A stretch of DNA of 64,000 nucleotides from Magnetococcus sp. PR-3. Lineage in GTDB: Bacteria > Pseudomonadota > Magnetococcia > Magnetococcales > Magnetococcaceae. The stretch's first letter is position 1; each line of letters starts with the position of its first letter. Made by a program: the position numbers and the translations under genes. The DNA lies in the NCBI RefSeq assembly GCF_036689865.1, contig NZ_JBAHUQ010000003.1, positions 181,148 through 245,147 of the forward strand, read 5' to 3'. Positions 12,951-23,124 of this stretch are shown here, in pieces. The notes under the pieces are model-generated. The model ran no database searches. It saw only the letters and a list, made by a program, of their open reading frames with translations, and was not told where the DNA came from.

Positions 12951-14003
12951 CTATTCCCAGGTTGCCCAGGCTGGTTTACTCACCTCTACGGTCTCACTCC
13001 CCAAGGTCAGGGGCTTATCCGATGCCCAGTCTGAAACCCGCACAATAGCCAAGGCTGTACCACCCGCTGGATCCACACTGGTGATGTGACCCGCCTCCTT
13101 CTGACCACCCACATGGATGACATCCCCCAGCTTAGGCAGGGTTGTTCCTGACCATGTGATCTGGAACAGGCGCTTTTTTAAGGTCCCCCGGTGATAGGTA
13201 CGGGCTGTGGTCTCCTGCCCCACATAACACCCCTTATTAAAATCCACCCCCTGCATTTCCAGAAAACCCGCCTCTAAAGGCAGTGTGGCATCAGCCTCCA
13301 GTTCATTGCCACCACGGGGTAAAGCTTGCGTGACCCGGTACCCTTCCCAAGCCTGATACCCCACTGGAGTAGCCTGGGCTGCAAGGCGGTCCCATAAACC
13401 GGGTAGGGCATCCCCATCGGCAACCACACGCCAGCCAAAAGCCGCATGACGGGGATCCTTGATCACCACCACCCCTGCTTCCGGTGCCACACTTTGGCCC
13501 GCTTCCTGAGCGGAGAAATCCACGCCAGAAAAAACCGCCGATAGCGCTTGTGCCGCCTGGGGGCCCGCCATGATCAGTGTCCCCATTTGGTCACTGGCAT
13601 CCATCAGTTTGGCCTTGGCCCTGAGTAGATACATACTCAGCCGTTGCACCAGATTACCGATACCCGGCTCTGTAAAAAGTAATAGGCGATCTTCATCACC
13701 CATATTTTGTTCGGCGATGATAAAATCCCACAGATAACGCCCTTGGGGGGAGAGCAAAGCCGCATAAATGGCTTTTTCTGGTGAAACATTTTTGATCTGG
13801 TTGGTAATCAGCCCGGAGAGAAATGTCTTACGATCCTCACCTGTTACGGTCGCTATGCCGGTGTGGCTCCAATCCACCAGGGCGGCACCTTTGGCCAAAG
13901 CTTCACGCTCTTGTGTGGCGGCACCAAAGGCCAAAACCACACGGCAACCACGGTCCTCACCCCACTGAGAAATTCCATTAAAATGCTGTTCAAGCAGGCT
14001 CAC
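12951..14003 (-). CDS. ygfZ: YgfZ/GcvT-like folate-binding protein
   Basis: 350 residues. The YgfZ signature KGCYVGQET is present with Cys259, followed by RTYHRGTLKKRL. The family is folate-binding and assists assembly or repair of certain Fe-S enzymes. The N-terminal half has the glycine-cleavage T-protein fold (VDWSHTGIATVTGEDRKTFL). The start codon is GTG at 14003, with GGGAG 10 bases upstream. It is divergent from thiC, which is itself an Fe-S enzyme, so a functional link is possible but not shown. Confidence 0.92.
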   Translation of the reverse strand: MSLLEQHFNGISQWGEDRGCRVVLAFGAATQEREALAKGAALVDWSHTGIATVTGEDRKTFLSGLITNQIKNVSPEKAIYAALLSPQGRYLWDFIIAEQNMGDEDRLLLFTEPGIGNLVQRLSMYLLRAKAKLMDASDQMGTLIMAGPQAAQALSAVFSGVDFSAQEAGQSVAPEAGVVVIKDPRHAAFGWRVVADGDALPGLWDRLAAQATPVGYQAWEGYRVTQALPRGGNELEADATLPLEAGFLEMQGVDFNKGCYVGQETTARTYHRGTLKKRLFQITWSGTTLPKLGDVIHVGGQKEAGHITSVDPAGGTALAIVRVSDWASDKPLTLGSETVEVSKPAWATWE

Positions 14004-15727
<1,724 letters not shown>

Positions 15728-15734
15728 AAAAGAA

Positions 15735-15766
15735 AAGGCTGGGGGTCGCCCCCCAGCCTTTTTTTT
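15735..15766 (+). terminator. intrinsic terminator of thiC
   Basis: 11-bp stem AAGGCTGGGGG / CCCCCAGCCTT, 4-base loop, then a run of eight T. Confidence 0.93.
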
Positions 15767-15951
15767 GTCCAAACACACCCGACAGCATCAATCCAGGCCC
15801 CATAAAGAGGCTGTACACGTCGTTACCACACACCATCGGCAGACCTGCCAACCCCATGGTAAGGTACGGCACACATACCCGGGGGTTGGGTCTTACCTGA
15901 CTGGCTACGCCCTCCTCTACCCCACTCCTTTAGCCCCATGAAATATCGCCC

Positions 15952-16935
15952 ATGTCTGCTCCCCCGATCCCCCTCTACCACCCTGATTTAACGCAACAGG
16001 ACCGTGATCGGGTACTGCAAGCCCTGACCCCACCGTGGCAGGATGAGGCAGCCTGCCAACAGTTGGAACAGGCCTGGCACAATCATTGGCAACGACCGGT
16101 GGTGGCCTTTGCCCACCCTACCGCGGCTATCCAGGCTTTGGCTGAGCTGTTCTCATGGCGTATGGGTGATGCTATAGCCCTCTCCCCCCTGGCCAACCCA
16201 GAGTGGTCTGAAGCCTTGCAGCATGCAGGTCTATACCCTGCATGGCTGGATCTGGAGATACCCCACGGTTTGGGAAGTGGCCAACCCATGGGCTTGGCAT
16301 GTTGTGCGGGTCAACTACAGGGGTGGATGCGTTTTGGGTTTGCCGGGCAGCAAGATACAACCCCACTGCCCCCCCACGTTACCCCTTTGGAGGTTTTGGA
16401 TCATTGCTTAATCCCGGCTTCTCCCATGGCGACGTCCAGTATTGGCTTATTGCATTTGGGTGCTAACGGCCCTCTGCAAGGGGGGGAGATTACCCTGGTC
16501 TCCATGGCCCATGCGTCAGAGGTGGAGCAGTTGCGTACCTGTCGTCAACAACTGCCCTCGCGCAGTGCCCTGGCCCTGGCCTTAAGCCAGACCAGCCAAT
16601 ACCAGAGTTTGATGGCAAGCCGGGCGCAGCGGGCACAGCGCTATCTGGACCTACTCCGGCCCCGCAACAGGTTTAGCGTACCAACGGCACGTCAACACTG
16701 GAGTCGCTTTACACTGTGGATGACCGATCACCAGCAGGCTCAGGAGCTGTATACCTTTCTACACAGTGCACAGATTGGTTGTTGCCTGGGGCACCCGCTC
16801 CCTCCCCCACATGAAGGGGCTGGGTTACACCACTGGTACCAACATGCCTTGCAGGTTCCACTCTATGCAGCGCTAAAAGATGGGGACCAAAAGCGTATTA
16901 TCAACCGTATTCACCGCTGGGTAGAGCGCGGGTAA
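15952..16935 (+). CDS. DegT/DnrJ-like protein lacking the PLP lysine
   Basis: 327 residues. The N-terminal part follows the DegT/DnrJ/EryC1 sugar aminotransferase pattern: IPLYHPDLTQQDRDRVLQAL at the start, then QLEQAWHNHWQRPVVAFAHPTAAIQALAEL like the substrate-binding region SGTAAL. Where active members have HPxKNLTxGEGG with the PLP lysine, this one has HLGANGPLQGGEI, so no lysine is available. The central barrel also looks shortened (family usually 370-400). A catalytic role as a transaminase is unlikely; lysine-free members act as dehydratases or non-enzymatic regulators, but the usual His replacement is not obvious here. No clear Shine-Dalgarno. Converges with the next gene, 3 bases between stops. 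Confidence 0.65.
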   Translation: MSAPPIPLYHPDLTQQDRDRVLQALTPPWQDEAACQQLEQAWHNHWQRPVVAFAHPTAAIQALAELFSWRMGDAIALSPLANPEWSEALQHAGLYPAWLDLEIPHGLGSGQPMGLACCAGQLQGWMRFGFAGQQDTTPLPPHVTPLEVLDHCLIPASPMATSSIGLLHLGANGPLQGGEITLVSMAHASEVEQLRTCRQQLPSRSALALALSQTSQYQSLMASRAQRAQRYLDLLRPRNRFSVPTARQHWSRFTLWMTDHQQAQELYTFLHSAQIGCCLGHPLPPPHEGAGLHHWYQHALQVPLYAALKDGDQKRIINRIHRWVERG

Positions 16936-16938
16936 TCT

Positions 16939-17565
16939 CTACTTAAGACGCTGAACAAACTGCTCCATATTCTTCCACTTATCTCGATTATGGTTTTTCT
17001 CTTCATACATGTAACGCACCAAATGACCCATGACAGGATGATCCTCTTCCCACTGCATAAAGCTTATGGGGTCCTCTTGTAGTGCGGTACCCAGCTCTTG
17101 GACTTGATGGGTCATCCAGAGGGTACCCATGGCGATGCAGGTCACGATTAGTGGAATCAAGCTGGCATGTAGCTTTCGCTGTTGTATGAGACGGTGTTGC
17201 GCGCGGGCTTGCAGCTTTTGTGCAGTGATCACCCGCTCTTGTGATGCCAGAGGATCAGGTTCTTTCCACAGGTTGCCTGCATCAAATGCTTTGATATTGG
17301 CCCGGTGGGTCTCCTGAGCACGTTTTTGTCGTTGTGCCTTGCTTTCATAACGCATGACGACCTGTTGCAGACGGGCCAGACGCTTGGCTGCAAATTGCGC
17401 TAAACGGCTGGCATGTACTTTGGCAACCATCGCTTTACTTAACAGGCCAGATGCTGGCAAACGAAGATGTTGGCCCAAAATGGCAAATTTACGTTGTTCA
17501 ACATGGGTCACACGCTGTTCAAACGCCTGTGCAATACGCTCCTTACGCTCTTTATTACTCATCAT
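16939..17565 (-). CDS. unknown protein with one membrane segment
   Basis: 208 residues from the first of two adjacent ATG codons (GGAG 8 bases upstream). Residues 1-125 are very rich in Lys, Arg, Gln and Ala and predicted helical, possibly coiled coil. One hydrophobic segment (about 130-152, SLIPLIVTCIAMGTLWM) follows, then an acidic to mixed tail. No family recognised. The tail-side anchor and charged helical arm suggest a membrane-tethered scaffold. It lies beside another single-TM unknown (18110-18760). Confidence 0.7.
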   Translation of the reverse strand: MMSNKERKERIAQAFEQRVTHVEQRKFAILGQHLRLPASGLLSKAMVAKVHASRLAQFAAKRLARLQQVVMRYESKAQRQKRAQETHRANIKAFDAGNLWKEPDPLASQERVITAQKLQARAQHRLIQQRKLHASLIPLIVTCIAMGTLWMTHQVQELGTALQEDPISFMQWEEDHPVMGHLVRYMYEEKNHNRDKWKNMEQFVQRLK

Positions 17566-18109
17566 GGTTAACGCTCCTATGCACACCATTGAGCACAGGT
17601 AGGTTGGGTAAGAACCGCTATTGTGCCCATATGGCTAAAATGATTAAAAAAATATTCTTAAGGCTCTGATCAAAAATAGAGATCATTAACGCTCATCACC
17701 ATGTAGGTATCTTTATGGTACTAATAGAACACTATCTTGTCAACACAAACAGGACTAGACCAAGTACTAGCAACATACTATATAATACCAAAGCATTACT
17801 TGTGAGTTTTTATTGCATGGGCATAATAATGATAATATACTGTATTTATGAGTATATTTCTTGATGCCATTGAACCTTATAAAATAGCTCCGCCCACACA
17901 CAAAGAGTACCTTTTTTGTTCTGTTTTGGCTGCATATAAACCCTTCCACCCCTTCTGTTACAAAAATTTACCTCATTATTTTTCCTCTATATACTTTTTA
18001 TAATTTTACGGTCAACACGCGCTCACTGTGAAGGTCTTGTTGTCTGCTCTTGACCATGTCATGGTGGCGGAAAGAAAGAGGTTCGTACACATTAAGGAGT
18101 GGTTACCCA
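17566..18109. other. AT-rich divergent intergenic region
   Basis: 544 bases, strongly AT-rich from 17640 to 18050, between two divergent membrane-protein genes. Short open frames (for example 17767-17949 minus) have no start signal or protein character. It probably holds both promoters; no repeats or RNA genes seen. Confidence 0.4.
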
Positions 18110-18760
18110 ATGGCTAAAATAGCGGACTATCCCATTGTCATTAAACAAAAAGGTGATCTGTTCTACCTACACCAACCTGAGCTGGGTATTCTACTGCAAG
18201 ACCCAAACATCACCACACTCTACAGCCGCTACCAACAAGAGGCCGAAGCACGTTTGACCTGCTATCAAGCCCTGGCCATGGCAGCCCCCGAACCTGACAC
18301 CCCCATGACCCGCAAACAGCAGAGGCGCAACCACTGGCAACGCCATGGGCTTCTGGCACTGGCTTTGTTAATACCGACCATTCTCTTGGCATCCACCCTC
18401 TATCAACTCCCCCGTCAGGTGGCCTTGTACCTACCCGAAGCCGCCCAACAGATGATCACCCTGGGCAAAGAGAGCCTAACCGAAACAGCCCATACCATTC
18501 GCACCATGCCACCTACGGAGCGTGAAGCCCTACGTCAGGAGGTTAGAGCAACCGTACAGGGTTTAGTCCCGGTGGTGGATGAGGTAACAGGGCTATTTCA
18601 AGAACATCTGTTTGCCTCGACAGCGGCTTTTACCCAAATGACCCCAGAAAAAGAGGAAGCACTACGCAAACGGGTTCGTGCAGTCGCCCGAGGTTTGGCC
18701 CCTGTGGTACAGGAGTTAAGACCGCTTTGTGAAGCAAAACCGCAGCCGAAGCACCCTTAG
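18110..18760 (+). CDS. unknown protein with one membrane segment
   Basis: 216 residues from the ATG at 18110; AAGGAG is 10 bases upstream, so the in-frame ATG at 18050 is rejected. Residues 1-45 (MAKIADYPIVIKQKGDLFYLHQPELG...) loosely resemble the small alpha/beta HicB-type fold, which is only an impression. A TM segment lies about 80-100 (LLALALLIPTILLASTLYQL). The rest is helical with two similar blocks (EREALRQEVRATVQGLVPVV and EEALRKRVRAVARGLAPVV), suggesting an internal duplication. Function unknown. Its stop overlaps the stop of the converging gene by four bases. Confidence 0.7.
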   Translation: MAKIADYPIVIKQKGDLFYLHQPELGILLQDPNITTLYSRYQQEAEARLTCYQALAMAAPEPDTPMTRKQQRRNHWQRHGLLALALLIPTILLASTLYQLPRQVALYLPEAAQQMITLGKESLTETAHTIRTMPPTEREALRQEVRATVQGLVPVVDEVTGLFQEHLFASTAAFTQMTPEKEEALRKRVRAVARGLAPVVQELRPLCEAKPQPKHP

Positions 18761-19023
18761 CCAGGTATTTCGGGAGGGGTATCTTCAGGCACCAGCCGAA
18801 AACCGGCGATCTCCCCACGGGATGAGATAAAATCGATTCGGTAGCGGTTACCCTCGGCATCCTCGGGCGGCTCGGTTTCACTCATGGGCCCCCCACAATG
18901 GCAAAGGCGCTCTCCACACAGCACCTTCCAGGTCTTGCGGGCGGCTTTAAAAGGGAGTGTACCATCCAGACTCTCCACCCAGGCCTCTGTACCATGTACA
19001 CGGTTGATCAGTCGATATTTCAT
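18757..19023 (-). CDS. small unknown protein next to the insertion element
   Basis: 88 residues from an ATG at 19023 with AAGGA 4 bases upstream. The frame stays open to 19173, but that extension runs into the insertion element and is probably not coding. It has a CHC pair (GERLCHCGGPM) and an acidic C-terminus. No family recognised. Its own promoter region may have been displaced by the IS110 insertion. Confidence 0.55.
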   Translation of the reverse strand: MKYRLINRVHGTEAWVESLDGTLPFKAARKTWKVLCGERLCHCGGPMSETEPPEDAEGNRYRIDFISSRGEIAGFRLVPEDTPPEIPG

Positions 19024-19169
19024 CGGATCCTTTGCCTGCCAAACATCCATAGGGGCCAACGACTTGCGCCCACGCCATACATAAGCACCTAAGCCCCCTC
19101 TTATAAGGGGGTCGGCTGGGTTAAAAACGATCTCTATCCCTGGAACTTGGCACAGGCACCTATAACATA

Positions 19170-19233
19170 CCATGTCGGTATCTCTGTTAATCTGGTGTTG
19201 AGTATGAATCCAGAACAGGCGGTACCGACATGG
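19170..19233 (+). ncRNA. structured 5' region of the IS110 element, bridge-RNA candidate
   Basis: CCATGTCGGTA (19170-19180) and TACCGACATGG (19223-19233) are perfect 11-bp inverted repeats. Between them CTGTT / AACAG and CTGG / CCAG can continue the stem with small internal loops. The right arm covers the transposase ATG (19230). IS110-type elements encode a guide (bridge) RNA in the non-coding left end; whether this hairpin is part of one is inference. Confidence 0.4.
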
Positions 19234-20297
19234 CTAACGACATACTCAGTGTAGCCAAATTTGAACGATTTTTGGCCGGTTTTGAAAACAGTTTGGTCTA
19301 CATCGGTCTGGATGTTCACAAGCAGAGTTGGCGTGTGGCACTACTCAGGCCAGATGGGGAGCTGACCGACCTGACCATGCCCCCGGAACCAACCACTCTG
19401 ATCCAAATGCTGCAATCCCTGCCGGTGATGGTGGGCATGTTTGCCCAGGAGGCTGAACCAACCGGTTACGGTTTGGCCCGTGCACTTCAATCGGCAGGAC
19501 TGCCCATCACCGTAGCTGCCCCAAGCCGTATTCCTCGACCTGTCGCTCCAACCCATAAAACCGACCGGCTTGATTGCCGTAAGCTGGCTGAATTCGCCGC
19601 TTCCGGTCTGCTACGTCCCATCGCCATCCCTTCCGAGCATGAAGAGGCATTCCGCACCTTGGTGCGACACCGTCATCAGCTGACCGATGGCCTGCGCCGC
19701 TGTAAACAGCGAATGCGTGGCCTGCTTTTAAGCAACAGCGCCATTGAACCTGAACATCTCGATCATTGGAGCAAAGCAGCCATTGAGCAGTTGCATCAAC
19801 TTGAGCTTGCGGCTGCTACCCGCCAAACACTCAACAGCCACCTGCGGGAATGGGCCTTTCTCACTGAAGAACAGCAATCGATCGATAAACAGATCAAAGC
19901 CCAGGCTATAACTTGCGGTCAACAAAACCGCATCGAACGCTTGAAAACCGCTGATGGTGTCGGACATGTGGTCGCTGCCACATGTGCTGCCGAACTCTTC
20001 CACCCCGAACGATTTAGCCGTTCAGAACAGGTCACCGCCTATCAGGGGCTGGCTCCCATGGTTCGGGAGAGTGGCGGCAAGCATGACCGGGGACATCTAC
20101 GCCCTGTTGGACAACAGCGTCTGCGTAGCCTATTAATCGAAGCCGCTTGGATCTGACGGGCCAAAGATGAACAAGCCAAAGCGTTTTATGATCGACTGGT
20201 CAGCCGTAGCTCCATAACGCAAAAGGCCATTGCAGCATTGGCTCGGAAACTTGCTATCAAGTTGTGGCGACTGAGTTTAGATCCTGCCACAGCCTGA
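19230..20297 (+). pseudogene. IS110-family transposase with internal TGA
   Basis: The N-terminal DEDD RuvC-like domain is visible (GLDVHKQSW near residue 27, QEAEPTGYG near 75, THKTDRLDCRKLAEF near 110). The C-terminal Transposase_20 domain has VTAYQGLAPMVRESGGKHDRG with the serine-bearing region. The frame stops at TGA (20154-20156) after EAAWI. Reading on gives RAKDEQAKAFYDRLVSRS and ARKLAIKLWRL to a TGA at 20295-20297, the expected family C-terminus. One base change (TGG to TGA) would explain it. The 308-residue product lacks about 46 residues, so the copy is probably inactive unless the stop is read through. Confidence 0.85.
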
Positions 20298-20605
20298 ACT
20301 TAAATTGGGTTGCGAGGGCTTTTTGGTCACCCCGGTGACGTCACAAAATGGCAACCCATTTCAAACAGGGTAGCGAATGGTACTTGGTGCGTTGCGCACG
20401 AAAAAGAAAAGGTTACTTCAACACCACATTCCCAACCGGGCTATTTTCCACAATCCCACAGCCCCATCAAAGGAATGTGTTGGGTTCCTGCGGGCTATGG
20501 AAGCGTGGAAAACAGCCCTGTGAGGATTCTGCGTGACAGAGATACCCATAAGAAAAAAGCCCTATGGAAAAATCCATAGAGCTTTTTTATTTGATCACAA
20601 CAGGG
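20298..20605. other. right flank of the insertion element
   Basis: 308 bases with no supported gene. It contains the GGGTTGC / GCAACCC inverted repeat just past the transposase and the terminator at 20553-20588. The true right end of the element lies somewhere here. Confidence 0.4.
20553..20588. terminator. bidirectional terminator
   Basis: AAAAAAGCCCTATGG / CCATAGAGCTTTTTT stem with one mismatch and loop AAAAAT. It is placed to end the yhbY operon on the minus strand and any read-through from the insertion element. Confidence 0.8.
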
Positions 20606-20920
20606 TTACCCCCACCAGGTGACATCCGGGTCAATTCTGGGAGTAAAGGTTAGAGGTTGCTTACCAGCCTCTTCCATTTTATCCCCACCCTCATCCTCCT
20701 GGCGCTTGAGTAGTGCCTGACGCAACAGATAGTCAGCCATGTGCTGCACCCACTCATGCTGCTTCTCTTTAAGGGGCTTACCCGACAGTTGTTGCATCTG
20801 ACGGGTAACCAGATCCACCCGAATTTTCTGTCCCTTATTCAGGGTCATGGTCAAAGCAATGGGAATACGCTCATCCCACTCAATTTCCGACTCGGTAATC
20901 CCGCGAAAACGCTCCTGCAT
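20606..20920 (-). CDS. unknown 104-residue protein downstream of yhbY
   Basis: A soluble, charged protein, mostly helical in the middle (RVDLVTRQMQQLSGKPLKEKQHEW). No family recognised and no signal peptide. The ATG lies 3 bases after the yhbY stop and its ribosome site (AGAAGGAC) lies in the yhbY end, so the two are co-transcribed and probably translationally coupled. That context hints at a link to RNA or ribosome biology, without proof. Confidence 0.7.
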   Translation of the reverse strand: MQERFRGITESEIEWDERIPIALTMTLNKGQKIRVDLVTRQMQQLSGKPLKEKQHEWVQHMADYLLRQALLKRQEDEGGDKMEEAGKQPLTFTPRIDPDVTWWG

Positions 20921-20923
20921 GAA

Positions 20924-21244
20924 TCAGTTGTCCTTCTTTTTCTTCTTTTTGGGCAGCTGAATACGACGATGCTCCGGCTCAGGATGCATGCGGTAAAGAA
21001 TGGCCAAATGGCCAATCATACCCACAAACTCACTCTTGCTATCCTTGGCCAGATCTTTCGCCAGATCCTTCCGCTGCTCTTTAAAATCCAGAAAGCGCAC
21101 CTTAATCAGTTCATGGATGAGTAGCGCCTCTTCAATGGCTGCTTGAACCGATTCAGTCACCCCCTCTTTTCCCACAAACACAACAGGTTTAAGGGAATGG
21201 GCAAGACCTTTAAGATGTTTGCGCTGAAAACCCGCAAGTGACAC
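20924..21244 (-). CDS. yhbY: CRS1/YhbY-type RNA-binding protein
   Basis: 106 residues. The CRM domain reads GFQRKHLKGLAHSLKPVVFVGKEGVTESV, with the GxxG-like loop VGKEGVT, then helices and VRFLDFKEQRK. The family binds pre-50S ribosomal particles. A GTG start at 21244 is preferred: TTGGAG sits 9 bases upstream and the protein then begins like its relatives, whereas the frame upstream only offers TTG. It ends in a lysine run (KKKKKK), probably unstructured and RNA-contacting. Confidence 0.88.
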   Translation of the reverse strand: MSLAGFQRKHLKGLAHSLKPVVFVGKEGVTESVQAAIEEALLIHELIKVRFLDFKEQRKDLAKDLAKDSKSEFVGMIGHLAILYRMHPEPEHRRIQLPKKKKKKDN

Positions 21245-21555
21245 GTTCGTAAACTCCAATAAGCCAACCTGCCGCTCTTGGAGGGGATCTCATGGGTGCT
21301 TGTTCCCAAAAAAACCCTCAAAAGAGAGACATGGGCAATGTGATGTACCAGAACACCACGCTGCTCAACAGCATTATACTGTTGAAAATGAATATGTTAA
21401 CCCACATAGAGGGCCAACGTTTTTAAACTAAAAAAGAGCGCGTACTCTCGCTCAATCTTTCATTTTAACCTATTTATGGTCATCTCACCACCATCACCCA
21501 TGGAACCTGGACCTTGAGCCGATTATCATAGAGCGTACATGGAGGAGTATATGTG

Positions 21556-21789
21556 ATGAATGAAGCCAAACCAGCCCGTCAACCAAAGATGTTACGTAAA
21601 AAAGCAGGGCGTAGCTATGGCCCCTGTGTCGCCTGTAAAGACGATAAGCTACCTTTTGCCTGGAATTGTAGTTGTGGTTTTATGATGTGCCAAACCTGTA
21701 TGCAGGATAATCTCTGGGGTATGACCTGTAACAACCTTACCTGGACCTGCCCAGATTGTGGAAAAGAGAACAATTTTGGTAACCGCTAA
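21556..21789 (+). CDS. small double-zinc-ribbon protein
   Basis: 77 residues with GGAGGAG 8 bases before the ATG (a GTG 3 bases earlier is also possible). It has eight cysteines: CVAC, CSC, CQTC, then C and CPDC, ending CPDCGKENNFGNR. The pairing suggests two zinc sites. It has a basic N-terminus and aromatic residues near the metals. No named family recognised; a nucleic-acid or protein-binding module is the likely reading. It stands alone, with about 310 bases on its left and 180 on its right free of genes. Confidence 0.8.
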   Translation: MNEAKPARQPKMLRKKAGRSYGPCVACKDDKLPFAWNCSCGFMMCQTCMQDNLWGMTCNNLTWTCPDCGKENNFGNR

Positions 21790-21971
21790 CGGTTATGGAT
21801 GGATATCAACCAGCCATAACCTGTATGACGATGTGTCAACCATGCCAGCACATCCCTTTTTCCAAAGTGGAAACAGCAGGAAAGCCGGTATCCTTTACCT
21901 ACCCAGGTTTGGGCCTACCTGCCTGTTGGGTTGATCTGTTTTGACATCGCATTTAATGAATGGAAATGATT

Positions 21972-22259
21972 ATGCCTGATCTATCAGACCCCAGTGTCGT
22001 CGCGTGGATTATCATTGCTGTTAGTGCTGTTGCCGTGGTCGTTGGCGCCTTAAAGATCATCAGTAACGGTATTACCATGCTTTTATGGCTCATGCTGGCT
22101 GTTGGGGGGGTATTGGGGTTGGATTATGGGCTAAAAGCTGGAGATGGTGAGGTCACCAAAGGCCTACCAGAATCGGTTCAAACGGTCTTGGGCGAGGGTA
22201 GTACGCTGTCCAAACAGGCACTACAGGCCATCTGCCGTGAAGTGGAAAGCAAACCCTAA
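21972..22259 (+). CDS. small membrane protein upstream of hslR
   Basis: 95 residues from the third of three in-frame ATGs (21960, 21966, 21972); the exact start is uncertain. Two adjacent hydrophobic segments (VVAWIIIAVSAVAVVVGALKII and ITMLLWLMLAVGGVLGLDYGL) form a hairpin in the membrane. The C-terminal 45 residues are soluble. The TAA stop overlaps the ATG of hslR by one base (TAATG), indicating translational coupling. Function unknown. Confidence 0.7.
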   Translation: MPDLSDPSVVAWIIIAVSAVAVVVGALKIISNGITMLLWLMLAVGGVLGLDYGLKAGDGEVTKGLPESVQTVLGEGSTLSKQALQAICREVESKP

Positions 22260-22654
22260 TGAAAAACCATTTCACAGAAGAAAAACTGCGGGTCGATAAA
22301 TGGTTGTGGGCTGCCCGTTTTTTTAAAACCCGTGCCATCGCCACCGATGCCGTTAATGGTGGCCATGTACACCTGAACGGACAACGGGTCAAACCCAGCC
22401 GTGTGGTCAAGGTGGGGGATGAACTAGAGATCACCAAAGGTCCCTACCGGTTTATGGTGACTGTTGAGGGACTTAATGATAAACGAGGCCCGGCCCCTGA
22501 GGCCCAAAAGCTCTACACCGAAAAGCCAGAGAGCCAAGAGGCCCGCCAGGAGATCTCCGCCCAAAAACGTGCCGAACGAAACAGCCGACCAGACTATGGC
22601 TCCACACGCCCCACCAAACGGGACCGACGTGCTCTGGATCGCTTAAAGTTCTAA
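22259..22654 (+). CDS. hslR: Hsp15-type S4-domain RNA-binding protein
   Basis: 131 residues. The S4 domain (residues 8-65) reads LRVDKWLWAARFFKTRAIATDAV, GGHVHLNGQRVKPS and VKVGDELEI, typical of HslR, which binds stalled 50S subunits carrying a nascent chain. The tail is basic (RPTKRDRRALDRLKF). A purine-rich GGAAAG lies in the end of the preceding gene, consistent with coupling. Confidence 0.93.
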   Translation: MKNHFTEEKLRVDKWLWAARFFKTRAIATDAVNGGHVHLNGQRVKPSRVVKVGDELEITKGPYRFMVTVEGLNDKRGPAPEAQKLYTEKPESQEARQEISAQKRAERNSRPDYGSTRPTKRDRRALDRLKF

Positions 22655-23124
22655 CCTCCCCAGTCAATACCCTTCTTTTGAGGGGGTATCATCCTTATAC
22701 CCAAGCCTATTCTTATATTCTTACCAGACTAAGCTTTAGGGCAAACCTTGATAAACCACACTTAGGCATCCCCCCAAGATCCCCCCTTTTTAGTCACCTG
22801 CCCCCATGGATCGTACCATATGCCTAGGGTGCCTCTACCTGTAGACCAACCATCCACAACGGTGGAAAACGGATCCCTCCCATCAACCAAGAGGTCTCTC
22901 CCGCACGTCTCTCTTCTTAGCTTTCAAGATACGACCCCCTTTTACCCCTTGCTCACACACATGGATCTCACATTACGGTCGCCCACCAAAAAAAGGACGA
23001 ACCTAGGGTGCTATGGGGAGAAATGGGTCGATGGAAGATCAACAACAGCTATGTTTCTTCTTAAAAAAAACATCTCCCTACAAAAAAGGGCGGCTCCAAA
23101 GAGCCGCCCTTTTGCATACTGCCT
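22655..23124. other. convergent intergenic region
   Basis: 470 bases between hslR and the end of the CHASE2 cyclase gene. Apart from the terminator at 23082-23113 nothing is recognised. The open frame 22820-23188 on the plus strand crosses the terminator and has no protein character. Confidence 0.4.
23082..23113 (-). terminator. terminator of the CHASE2 cyclase gene
   Basis: 9-bp stem GGGCGGCTC / GAGCCGCCC with a 4-base loop. On the minus strand it is followed by a run of six T. Confidence 0.88.

Larger units (their letters stand above)
19170..20297 (+). mobile_element. IS110-family insertion element, minimum extent
   Basis: Defined by the 5' hairpin at 19170-19233 and the transposase frame. 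IS110 elements have no classical terminal inverted repeats or target duplications, so the exact ends cannot be placed. Further element sequence may extend left to about 19090 and right to about 20550. Right of the transposase, GGGTTGC and GCAACCC form a short inverted repeat around an inner GTCACC / GGTGAC hairpin (about 20305-20360). Confidence 0.7.

Noticed and set aside
17767..17949. 60-codon open frame in AT-rich DNA
   Set aside because: No ribosome site, and composition is typical of random AT-rich frames.
20154..20156. Selenocysteine or programmed recoding at the IS110 TGA
   Set aside because: The expected residue is probably tryptophan and no recoding signal is apparent; a point mutation is simpler.
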